Source of the DNA: a bacterium
GTDB taxonomy: Bacteria; UBP14; UBA6098; 4484-93
NCBI GenBank assembly: GCA_021158465.1
Contig: JAGGUN010000037.1
Coordinates: 1-64,000, forward strand
Length of the DNA: 64,000 nt
Direction: 5' to 3'
This document shows positions 35,401-43,080 of the stretch, in pieces. The stretch's first letter is position 1; every line of letters starts with the position of its first letter. Below the pieces are notes generated by a model, which was given only the letters and a program-made list of their open reading frames with translations, searched no databases and had not been told where the DNA came from. The position numbers and the translations under genes are program-made.

Positions 35401-36200
35401 TTGCTATAAACGGTAAGCATGAGGTGTCGCCTTATCACAACTCCTGGCTGCTATTCCTCGATACGGACTTCGGCGGGGCAGACGGCTTCTCCGACCTACG
35501 CAACATCGACCACTGGGACAGGAATGCTCGTTTCCTTACCGGTTGCGGTTTCAAGTGTGACTATCTGTATGGCTCATACCGCGGGCAGACAGGCGATTTC
35601 TGGCGGATACTTACATCTACCACATCCGAGCAGGTAATAGATGATCTCTATTGTGAAACGGACCTTGCATCTTCCAATCCGTCGAGCGAGATAGCAGTTA
35701 GCTGGGATGAACTGTATCATCTTGGAGCAGGTATTGTTCCAGCGTATGCAGAGATCGCCCTTTTTGCGAGTATCGCGAGCCCGATAGAGCTTGGTGGTGA
35801 CTGTGCACCGAACAATATTACGGCTGTTCTGCCGAATATCGACTCTGTCTGGAGTATAACAGTTGACACAAACGGTGACGGATTCCCTGAGCCGTTCGAG
35901 GAGGCGGTAGGGATTGCATCGAAGAAGCTTTCTCCGACCTTGTTTGAACTTTACGTTTATCCGAGTCCGTTTAATTCGAGCTGTAATATTTCGCTTACTG
36001 CGGAGAGGAGCTGTGGGAACGCTGTTGTATCCGTCTATAATATCCTCGGAGAGAGGATTGATACCCTATATTCAGGCAGGCTTCCGGCTGGTGGGCATAG
36101 GCTTTTGTGGGACGCAAGAAGCTTCTCGAGTGGAATATACTTTGTGAGGTTCTCGACAGACGGTTTTTCACAGACAAGGAAGGTAGTCCTTATAAGATAG
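32484..36200 (+). CDS. Large secreted GH57-like glycosidase with T9SS-type sorting domain
   Basis: 1238 residues with a signal peptide and AGGAG before the ATG. Residues about 170-560 resemble a GH57 barrel: LVHHGNQALSY, WIDMLGSAYAQHIMPF, the WVPER segment (candidate nucleophile E299) and YADDWEMAAEMGEW (candidate acid D398/D399). Residues about 850-940 are an Ig-like domain, and 940-1130 a DOMON/CBM9-like sandwich (IDGYLDTLEW). The last 75 residues (PSPFNSSCNI, VSVYNILGERI, FSSGIYFVRF) are a T9SS-type tail. Likely a surface or extracellular alpha-glucan enzyme; substrate inferred from neighbours. Confidence 0.72.
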   Translation: MGWLVLFSVLAFYASSFAAGNPDRWTREQLISVDAVESADRSIPYSSDILSLYYDFSSDSLFFRVSFVSLRTIEREPRENLWKRDKITLSIEMVSEYGRTCSIHIENDGKFSVECRGKQISGRAVITPEYDMVELGMVNPFSLEEAPSLRFLVKSFADGRLSDEARGDSRHRAKGNAHCALVHHGNQALSYTDVFRGRSDDINGSGFDETLEAHDARNIPVCLHISGPLQVAASWYDPDFNDWVARGVSEGWIDMLGSAYAQHIMPFVNDNMNDWAVYTHRQMTHFYYNFWSSVGWVPERTFLDGPGGRYPNTGVADWLGDNFTDNGISAVILDDDVHCSGYDNHQIHLISGTGLRLVPRDSYFTGRLHAGDGAGALSVLQGLADSPDGNYRIVVYADDWEMAAEMGEWATTMPNAKETYDWFVGKCYEESSWLHTWRISDAIGNPDFNGVSITFTPGSHPSIGGTDGYGGGDNGWYTHWAGTASPSDNHTPQWDYGYIWSDANSNLCSSPDNNISQAGWYVLMTNLYETGWHDGLVGPIAGWEVRFSSHIKNANVYAEGARWAGGEYAESVGAFFADCDHDGNDELVIHNDRVFAVFESIGGRAEWIFAKHSDSCAVIVGNDDAYWEGTDMDYNDANHIAALSDVGVGGVDYEHTYYDWEIAASCSDSAVIVLRHGELRKRVSVYPHQPYLHCEYFTRDKETYIKTGFTPGFISLHWGPDVQRLWRAGRYAGFRNRNTSAVGAYILGSGGASHSTEFSSTLLKGDEIKGKGTFGFYLYAGWASADTFGFSSLLDGISLSLVDRFPPDAYKASYNPGTDILVIWFTEDIDISNVSLSGIGFDEDADGTVDLWLDGSCSVLNTGNESGVRVQLSPAKAASLEVLSREHLVLVFSSGAVRDTHGNLCRPLTAGADEVQVSFTANLSITIDGYLDTLEWHCYSLVIDDPNTDSEWDTAKNEIWGVYLYWDTEYIYFAINGKHEVSPYHNSWLLFLDTDFGGADGFSDLRNIDHWDRNARFLTGCGFKCDYLYGSYRGQTGDFWRILTSTTSEQVIDDLYCETDLASSNPSSEIAVSWDELYHLGAGIVPAYAEIALFASIASPIELGGDCAPNNITAVLPNIDSVWSITVDTNGDGFPEPFEEAVGIASKKLSPTLFELYVYPSPFNSSCNISLTAERSCGNAVVSVYNILGERIDTLYSGRLPAGGHRLLWDARSFSSGIYFVRFSTDGFSQTRKVVLIR

Positions 36201-36211
36201 GAGGAAGAACT

Positions 36212-37594
36212 ATGAGGAACATTCTTATCGTTGCTTTTGCAGTTCTGTTCCTTGGGGTGGTTGCTCTTTCTGCGTCGATTGATTGGTGTGGGAATGTTTA
36301 TCCTAATTATGGTGCTGAGATAAACGCTGAGGTTGACCTCAATGTTTACTTCCAGCTCTACAAGGCGGGAGTGACCGATGCCGAGGGCAGGGGTGAAGGG
36401 CTTTCTGCCACGCTTTTTTACAGGAATGCAGGGGAGGTAGAGTGGAATTCTGTGGAGATGGTTTACAATGTTGATATTGGCAACAACGATGAGTATGCAG
36501 GCACAGTGCCTTCTGATGTTCTCACTCCTGGGGTTGACATCGAGATCTACTGTGAGGGATTGGACTCGACCGATATGACCACCTGTCAAGGGAACGACCA
36601 GGTTGGCAACCCTGCGACGATGGAGGAACCGCTCGTCTATCATCCTGTTTCACCGACGGCTATCGATGTTGTAGTTCATTTTTCCGTAAATATGAACTGG
36701 GTAGGTGCGATTGAGCCTGTTACAGTAGCAGGTTCATTCAACGGCTGGGATATGTCTGCGACGGTTCTTTCCGATAGGGGAGATGGTATCTACACTGGTT
36801 CGGTTACCATTCCTGCTGGCTCCAACCGACATCAAGAATACAAGTATATCAATGGAGGCACTTGGGAGGCAACGGGTAATCGTGTCTTCGAGGTGGACGA
36901 TTCTGGTCCTTCTGACCAGTATCTCCCGCTCGATTATTGGGAGAACAGAAGCACTCTTCCTGTTTCTGTTGTGTTTCAGGTGAATATGACAGGTTATACG
37001 GTTTCTGACCCTTATATAGCGGGTAGTCAGCCTCCATTGCACTGGGGTTGGGACGATGGCTGGACGGAGGATGATAGGATATACGATGATGGTACCCATG
37101 GCGATATAACCGCTGGAGACTATATTTACACCACGGTGATAGATTTCCCCGCTGGCACATATAGGGATATCGAGTACAGATATACAACCGACGGCACCGA
37201 CAATGAACCTTTACCTCCCTATGTCAATCACGCATTCACACTCGATGAATCCTCCGATACTCTTCGATTACCTGTCGATACCTTTGGTAGCCTCGGAATA
37301 ACCGTTGACAGAACGGAGATCCCGGAGAGTATCGAGCTCTTTCAGAACTCACCGAACCCGTTCAACGAGAGAACAGAGATACAGTTCGCGATAAGCAGGG
37401 GGATTTCTTCGCCAGCGACCCTTTCTGTCTATAATCTGAAGGGTGAGCTTGTATCAGAGATTATCACGGGGATTTCTCTCCCAGGTATATATCACATTAT
37501 CTGGGATGCATCGGATCTCCCGAGCGGGACATACATCTACAAGCTCGAGGGGCGCGATTTTAGTTACTCGAGGAAGATGACGCTTCTCAAATGA
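36212..37594 (+). CDS. Secreted CBM20-like carbohydrate-binding protein with T9SS-type tail
   Basis: 460 residues from the ATG at 36212, which has GGAGG upstream. Signal peptide, an Ig-like N-terminal region (about 20-150), then a starch-binding-like module at about 165-245 (VTVAGSFNGWD, QEYKYINGGTWE) and a second, weaker one at about 250-345 ending near the DDGTHGDITAGDYIY loop. The C-terminal 80 residues (NSPNPFNERTEI, LSVYNLKGELV, LPSGTYIYKLEG) match T9SS-type sorting domains. No catalytic domain is visible, so a glucan-binding surface role is inferred. The next gene overlaps by 4 bases. Confidence 0.72.
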   Translation: MRNILIVAFAVLFLGVVALSASIDWCGNVYPNYGAEINAEVDLNVYFQLYKAGVTDAEGRGEGLSATLFYRNAGEVEWNSVEMVYNVDIGNNDEYAGTVPSDVLTPGVDIEIYCEGLDSTDMTTCQGNDQVGNPATMEEPLVYHPVSPTAIDVVVHFSVNMNWVGAIEPVTVAGSFNGWDMSATVLSDRGDGIYTGSVTIPAGSNRHQEYKYINGGTWEATGNRVFEVDDSGPSDQYLPLDYWENRSTLPVSVVFQVNMTGYTVSDPYIAGSQPPLHWGWDDGWTEDDRIYDDGTHGDITAGDYIYTTVIDFPAGTYRDIEYRYTTDGTDNEPLPPYVNHAFTLDESSDTLRLPVDTFGSLGITVDRTEIPESIELFQNSPNPFNERTEIQFAISRGISSPATLSVYNLKGELVSEIITGISLPGIYHIIWDASDLPSGTYIYKLEGRDFSYSRKMTLLK

Positions 37595-40500
37595 AGGGGA
37601 ACACTCTTACGAGGGGAATACCGGTTCTGCTGCTTATTTTTGTTCCTTTCTGGCTCTTTGGCGAGCCGTACAATACCCCTACCATTGATGGAGTTATCTC
37701 CATCTCGCCGGATGACTGGGATGAGGACGAGCTGGTCGGTGATGACCCGATAGATGATTCCTATTGGACAGGAAACGAATTCAGGGCTATCTATCTCACA
37801 TACGACGCAGTGAACCTCTATATCGGACTGGGGTTTGTCGTCTCGGATAATGCAATGGTTTTATACATAGAATCCGGTATCCCCGGAGGGGTTGTCGATT
37901 TCAACAGCACACGCGGATACTCTGGCGCATACCCGAGGAATATTGTTTTCCCGGATACTTTCGGGATAGATTTGCTTATCGGCAGCTGGAACGGTGAAGG
38001 ACCTTATGTCTATCTCACAGCGGATTCGACCAGCAGCGAGATAACATCTATATGCAGGGCGGCAGCAGGTGATATGTTCGAGCAGGAGATTGCCATCCCT
38101 TGGAGCATAATCTATCCCGAGGCAGAGGAGATAGTTCCCGAGAATGTTTCGGTGAGTCTTGTTGGCGTTATAGCGGGTGGCGATAACTATGGTGCGGCGG
38201 ATGCTGTGCCTGACAATCCGACAATCGATGGCGGAGAGGGACCACATCTTTTGACCGAGTATATAACTGTTCCGATCGACGCAAACGGTGATGGTATCCC
38301 TGATTTCGCAGGGGAATCTATAAGCGGAGTGGTCAACTTCAACGACACGACGCTCTCCCCTCCGTATCCTGTTGCAAGAATAGATGCGGTCAGCTGTGCC
38401 ACAGGGGAAATCTTTGCTACAGCCTATTCCTCCACTGCAGATGGTAGCTATATGCTCGCTGGTGTTGTGGAGGGTGAGGTCTATGATATTGTTGCCGAGG
38501 CGGCTGGTTTTCACCCTGATACGGTCTTTGGCTATGCAGTTGTCTCAGGGGAGAACATGGTCGATTTCACTCTTGAGCCATATACGGGGAGGCTGTTCGG
38601 CACGATAACCCCTGATGATGTCCCCGTTTATGTCTATGCGATGATGGATACATCTGTTTTTGGCTTCCCCGATACAGCGGAAGGGGAGTATGAGATAACG
38701 CATCTACCCGATGGGATATACAATGTTTTCTTCGAGCCTCTCTCGGTGGACTATGTCTCATCTGTTGTCGAATCTGTCGAGGTTCTTCAGGGGGAATCTG
38801 TTGAGCTGGATGTTGTTCTCGAACGAGCTGGTGTCATCAGGGAGGCAGTTGACGCAACTGGTGATGACTATGGTCCAGGCTGGTATATGTATCCGACCGA
38901 TGTCGTCTTTGTCGATGCTGTATTCGACATCGAGTATGTGAAGATACGGGATACAGGCGATGCTTATCAGTTTGAGGTTGCTGTCGGCGATATACCGGGT
39001 AAGGGGGTTGTCGATTGGAGTCCATATTATCCACCTCTAAATCTGCAGAAGATAGATATATACATCGATTGTCATCGTGGTGGTGCGACAGTTGGTCTGC
39101 CGAACAGGAATGTAACATTTGCCGCCACGGATGCCTGGGATTTTGCGATATCTGTCGACGGCTGGTGGAAGGGGATATTAGCTTCCAACGGGCAGGATAT
39201 ATTCTCCAATTTCACGCAGGATGTATCATCTGTATCGTTCGTTGCCGATACACTCACAGACAGAATCTGGATAACCGTCGATAAGTCTGCCTTTGTGGAC
39301 GCTCTCGGCTATGCGGATACGAGTAGCTTTTCTCAATGGGATATACTTGTTCTTATGCTCGGTCATGACGGCTCCGGTGTTGAGGGGGTGAGATATGTCA
39401 ACTCTGGGACATCCAATCAATGGCAGTTCAACGGTGGAGCGGATGGCGATATCGACCCGAATGTGATTGATATTGTTGCTATGCCAGGCACCGATGCTTA
39501 CGGCAATCCGAAGGAGCCGGGAAGGAGTCAGGAGGAGATGCTCGACTATACTGCCTGCTCTCCGGTGGTGCTTGAGGCGGCGAAGAGCACAGATATTATC
39601 CCTCCAACCATATCATATTCTCTTCCTGCCGAGATACCTCATCTTGCAGGGACTCCCGGTGTCTATATCGAGGTCTATATCGAGGATGATGTCGATGTGT
39701 ATGTGGCGATGCTCTTCTGGCGGAACATCGGCGAGGAGGAATGGCATCCTATTCCGTTTGGCTATCGGGAAGAGAGGAATATGTTCGTTGGTGATATCCC
39801 GTTCGATGATGTAAAACCGGATTCGTTCGAGTTCTTCTTTGTTGCAGCTGACCCGTCGGGAAACCTCACTTATGACCCGAAGGATTATCCCGACACGGCT
39901 GTGGCATCACCACCTGCTTACCCTTACTCTACCTTGTCGGCAAATCCGACAAGGGTTATCCCTTCGATAACGGATGTCGATACATCCAGCTTCGTTGTGC
40001 CTGTCAATACAATATCGGGCGAGCATATCTTTTTCTTCCCTGATGGAGCGATGCTGACTATTCCCAGAAGCAGGATTTCATCTGCTGTTGATACAATCTA
40101 TGCAAGCTATACCAATCTTCCGTCTGCTGGTGGGACATTCCCCGATATCTCTCCTCTGGGGCAGTATCGAACGCTTGTTCTATGCTCGGAGGAGGGTCAA
40201 CCTGTTCTGACATCCTATGCCCCGTTTTCATTTCACTATTTTGAGACGACCGGAGACGAGAGCAGTTTCACCTTGGCGAAGAGGGATAACCGGACGGATG
40301 TCTGGGTGCCTATCGGTGGCAGGAATGCTCCGGAGCCTAATACGGTAAACTGCAATATTCTTCTGGATGAGCAGGAAACATATATCGGGCTTTTCGAGCA
40401 GGGGCAGGTGAAGGTTTCTTCTGATCCTGTATCTGATATTATCATATCGCCCAATCCGTTCTCGCCCAATGCTGATGGTCTGTGCGACGAGACAAACATC

Positions 40501-40752
40501 ACGGTTGTTACCTGCTATGATGGTCAGGTCGATATAGACATCTTTGATATATCTGGCAATCTTGTTTTGAGCCTTGCCCGAGGTAAGCGGGTATCATCGG
40601 GCAGGAATGAGAACATCATCTGGGATGGACGCAGTGGCTCTGGAGAGGTTCAGCCGGTGGGAGTGTATCTTGTCTGTGTCAGGTTCACATACATATTCGA
40701 TGGGAACGAACGGGAGGCAAGAAAGAATAAGGCAGTGGTGATTGTAAGATGA
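37591..40752 (+). CDS. Secreted multidomain glucan-associated protein with glucodextranase-C-like module
   Basis: 1053 residues with a signal peptide. Residues 25-220 look like a DOMON/CBM9-like domain (TIDGVISISPDDWDED). Two carboxypeptidase-regulatory-like folds follow (about 240-420). Residues about 420-665 strongly resemble the C-terminal module of glucodextranase/amylopullulanase (DYGPGWYMYPTD, IDIYIDCHRGG, WDFAISVDGWWKG, DPNVIDIVAMPG). The end (about 955-1053) is a FlgD/CHU-like Ig domain (SPNPFSPNADGLCDETN, GVYLVCVRF) able to act as a sorting or gliding-type tail. No catalytic centre was seen. Confidence 0.68.
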   Translation: MKGNTLTRGIPVLLLIFVPFWLFGEPYNTPTIDGVISISPDDWDEDELVGDDPIDDSYWTGNEFRAIYLTYDAVNLYIGLGFVVSDNAMVLYIESGIPGGVVDFNSTRGYSGAYPRNIVFPDTFGIDLLIGSWNGEGPYVYLTADSTSSEITSICRAAAGDMFEQEIAIPWSIIYPEAEEIVPENVSVSLVGVIAGGDNYGAADAVPDNPTIDGGEGPHLLTEYITVPIDANGDGIPDFAGESISGVVNFNDTTLSPPYPVARIDAVSCATGEIFATAYSSTADGSYMLAGVVEGEVYDIVAEAAGFHPDTVFGYAVVSGENMVDFTLEPYTGRLFGTITPDDVPVYVYAMMDTSVFGFPDTAEGEYEITHLPDGIYNVFFEPLSVDYVSSVVESVEVLQGESVELDVVLERAGVIREAVDATGDDYGPGWYMYPTDVVFVDAVFDIEYVKIRDTGDAYQFEVAVGDIPGKGVVDWSPYYPPLNLQKIDIYIDCHRGGATVGLPNRNVTFAATDAWDFAISVDGWWKGILASNGQDIFSNFTQDVSSVSFVADTLTDRIWITVDKSAFVDALGYADTSSFSQWDILVLMLGHDGSGVEGVRYVNSGTSNQWQFNGGADGDIDPNVIDIVAMPGTDAYGNPKEPGRSQEEMLDYTACSPVVLEAAKSTDIIPPTISYSLPAEIPHLAGTPGVYIEVYIEDDVDVYVAMLFWRNIGEEEWHPIPFGYREERNMFVGDIPFDDVKPDSFEFFFVAADPSGNLTYDPKDYPDTAVASPPAYPYSTLSANPTRVIPSITDVDTSSFVVPVNTISGEHIFFFPDGAMLTIPRSRISSAVDTIYASYTNLPSAGGTFPDISPLGQYRTLVLCSEEGQPVLTSYAPFSFHYFETTGDESSFTLAKRDNRTDVWVPIGGRNAPEPNTVNCNILLDEQETYIGLFEQGQVKVSSDPVSDIIISPNPFSPNADGLCDETNITVVTCYDGQVDIDIFDISGNLVLSLARGKRVSSGRNENIIWDGRSGSGEVQPVGVYLVCVRFTYIFDGNEREARKNKAVVIVR

Positions 40753-41618
40753 GAGGAGTGGTTACATTAACATTCGTTTTGGTTGTTTTCCTTTCTCCTT
40801 TTGAGCTGTTTGGTGATTTTGCACCTGTCTGTTTCTCGAGTTCTCGGGCTGTTTCGATGGGTGGTGCCTACTTGTCTGTCTGTGAGGGGAGTGATGCTGT
40901 CTTCTACAACCCATCGAGGATTATTTCTTCTCATCGCTTCGAGCTTGCAGTGGACTATACGATGCTCTATTCGGTCGATGGGCTATCCTATTTCTCGTCT
41001 GCATTTTCATATACCAGTGGCAGGTTTGGCGGTTTTGCACTCGGATGGCGTGGGCTTTACCTCGAGGATGTTTACGGAGAGAACCACATAAGCCTCAGCT
41101 GGGGGAAGAGAATCTGGAAGACTGTTTCCGTAGGGGGTTCTCTTAAAGGGCTTTTGCTCTCTGCTCCGGGATACTCAAGGTACAATGACCCAAATTTTGA
41201 GGAGAGTTTTATTGCCTTATCAGGGGATTTAGGATTTTCCTTTGCTCCGTTCCGGAATGCTGTGTTCTCTGGTGTTGTGACGAATGTAAACGCTCCAAGG
41301 CTCTCTTTTATCTCAACCACCTCCGAGCCTGACGAGTGGCATCGGAACATTCGTTTTGGGCTCTCTTATACCATCAGGCGTTCGCTCGTATTCTCGCTCG
41401 ACGCTTACACGAGGCGCGGTGACTTTGGTAGTCTACATTTCGATATAGGCTCGGAGATGACATTCTTTGATGCCCTTTCGCTCCGCTCCGGTGTATCCGA
41501 TGGTAGGCTCGGACTCGGGATAGGTCTGTTCTCAAAGAGATGGGCGTTCGATGTTGCTCTCGCATCGCACAGGTATCTTGGCAACAGATACCAGTTCTCG
41601 TTCAAGGTGATGTATTGA
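40749..41618 (+). CDS. PorV/PorQ-like outer-membrane beta-barrel in the glucan locus
   Basis: 289 residues. Signal peptide, then FSSSRAVSMGGAYLSVCEGSDAVFYNPS, which closely follows the PorV family start (R-xx-xMGGAY...D-xxxxNPA). Repeated amphipathic strands follow, ending FSFKVMY. It overlaps the preceding cargo-like gene by 4 bases and the next barrel by 1. PorV proteins shuttle T9SS cargo, so pairing with three T9SS-tailed proteins upstream suggests a dedicated secretion helper. Confidence 0.72.
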   Translation: MRGVVTLTFVLVVFLSPFELFGDFAPVCFSSSRAVSMGGAYLSVCEGSDAVFYNPSRIISSHRFELAVDYTMLYSVDGLSYFSSAFSYTSGRFGGFALGWRGLYLEDVYGENHISLSWGKRIWKTVSVGGSLKGLLLSAPGYSRYNDPNFEESFIALSGDLGFSFAPFRNAVFSGVVTNVNAPRLSFISTTSEPDEWHRNIRFGLSYTIRRSLVFSLDAYTRRGDFGSLHFDIGSEMTFFDALSLRSGVSDGRLGLGIGLFSKRWAFDVALASHRYLGNRYQFSFKVMY

Positions 41619-43072
41619 TGAGAAGGGTCATCGTAATATCACTTTTTCTCCTTTTTGCTGGAAGGCTCGAATCGGCTGTTCGGTTCGAGGGGTATTATGA
41701 GAACACGAACACGCTCGATGGGAACATCCGTTGGTATCTTGGTGAGCCGCATCATAATATTGAGTTCCGCTTCCTCGGGCAACCTATGGGTGGTATTGAG
41801 ACCTTTTTGAAGTTCCACGCGGAATCTGATAAGTTTTTCAACAACAATCTCGCTCAGAGGTACACACTTTACGATATGATAGAGTCTCACGCCCGTTTCA
41901 GATGGGAGAAAGGTTTGGAGCTTGTTCTCTTTTCTCGAGAGAACCGGTTCTGGTTTCCGCAGGGTTTGATGGAGCTTGTCTCCCAGTGGACGGTGAACGA
42001 TAACGGCAACGCTCAGGGTGTGAGGGCGGATTTCTGGAATATCTGGAAGCTTCACGGGCTTTTTATATATTCTGACTATTCGCAGTCTGGTGGCGAGGAT
42101 GCCACCATCACCAGATGGAGCTTGCCGCTTTTGTCCGACAGATTTAGGCTTTCTGCTACATTTGCTCGCAAGGACTGGGACGGCTCATCCGATAACCACA
42201 ATGATGTTGTATCCGGAGATATGTACCTTTCCCTTGGTAGGTTGCTATCTCCTCTTACCCGTTTCGGTGATTTCGACTGTGCGCTTGAGCTTGCCAAGAG
42301 TCGCATCCCCGATGAGGGCAGGAATAGCAAAAACACCGCCTTAAAGGCGGAGATAAGAAACCTTCGAGTTGGTCCTGTTGAGTTTAAGTTTGCTTATAGG
42401 GAAACGGGAGAGAACTTCCGCTCCTATCTCTCCTCCGACTATGACCAGGGGCAGAAGTACAACGAGTCTGGTTATAATATAAATGCGACATACTTTTTCC
42501 CGACAAAAGCAGTGAATATAACGACGAACTATGATAGGTATTCGGCGCCTGTCTCGAGAGGGTTTCCTGTCAGTGAGACGAACCCCGCTTACATCTATCA
42601 GAGCTGGTATAATGAGCTTTACATCGAGTTTGTCCACGACATCCGCTACAAGTTATATTATAGGTGGTATCGTGGCTGGGATACGAACTACGATGCATAC
42701 AAGGTTTATCCAACACTTTTCAACGAGCTTTCGTTCGAGAACTTCCTTGCCAAGGTGAGACTTCAGTTCCGCTGGAAGGATATAGGGACACCCTATGAGC
42801 TCCAGGCGTTCGGCTTCGAGCTGAATGCCAATCTGACGCGCAACTGGAAGCTATACACGCGGGCTGTGAATGTAAATGAGACATCGGAATCCCGCCAGAC
42901 AGTATTTGTTCAGTTTCAGTATAACGGCTGGTCGAACACGGATTTCTTCCTCGAGTTCGGCAACCCGGCTGATTCAGACAACGACCTGACCAACGATGAT
43001 GATTTTGTCAACTGTTCATCGAGCAATGAGATAAGTCAACAGGTTAAAACATACATAAGAGTGTATTTTTAG
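41618..43072 (+). CDS. Outer-membrane beta-barrel protein of the glucan locus
   Basis: 484 residues from the ATG that overlaps the previous stop (TGATG). Signal peptide, then about 16-20 predicted amphipathic strands rich in aromatic and acidic residues, ending in VKTYIRVYF with a terminal phenylalanine typical of barrels. I do not recognise a specific family. The position suggests a porin or channel for glucan oligosaccharides; this is inference from context. The next gene begins 8 bases on. Confidence 0.62.
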   Translation: MRRVIVISLFLLFAGRLESAVRFEGYYENTNTLDGNIRWYLGEPHHNIEFRFLGQPMGGIETFLKFHAESDKFFNNNLAQRYTLYDMIESHARFRWEKGLELVLFSRENRFWFPQGLMELVSQWTVNDNGNAQGVRADFWNIWKLHGLFIYSDYSQSGGEDATITRWSLPLLSDRFRLSATFARKDWDGSSDNHNDVVSGDMYLSLGRLLSPLTRFGDFDCALELAKSRIPDEGRNSKNTALKAEIRNLRVGPVEFKFAYRETGENFRSYLSSDYDQGQKYNESGYNINATYFFPTKAVNITTNYDRYSAPVSRGFPVSETNPAYIYQSWYNELYIEFVHDIRYKLYYRWYRGWDTNYDAYKVYPTLFNELSFENFLAKVRLQFRWKDIGTPYELQAFGFELNANLTRNWKLYTRAVNVNETSESRQTVFVQFQYNGWSNTDFFLEFGNPADSDNDLTNDDDFVNCSSSNEISQQVKTYIRVYF

Positions 43073-43080
43073 GAGGCAGG

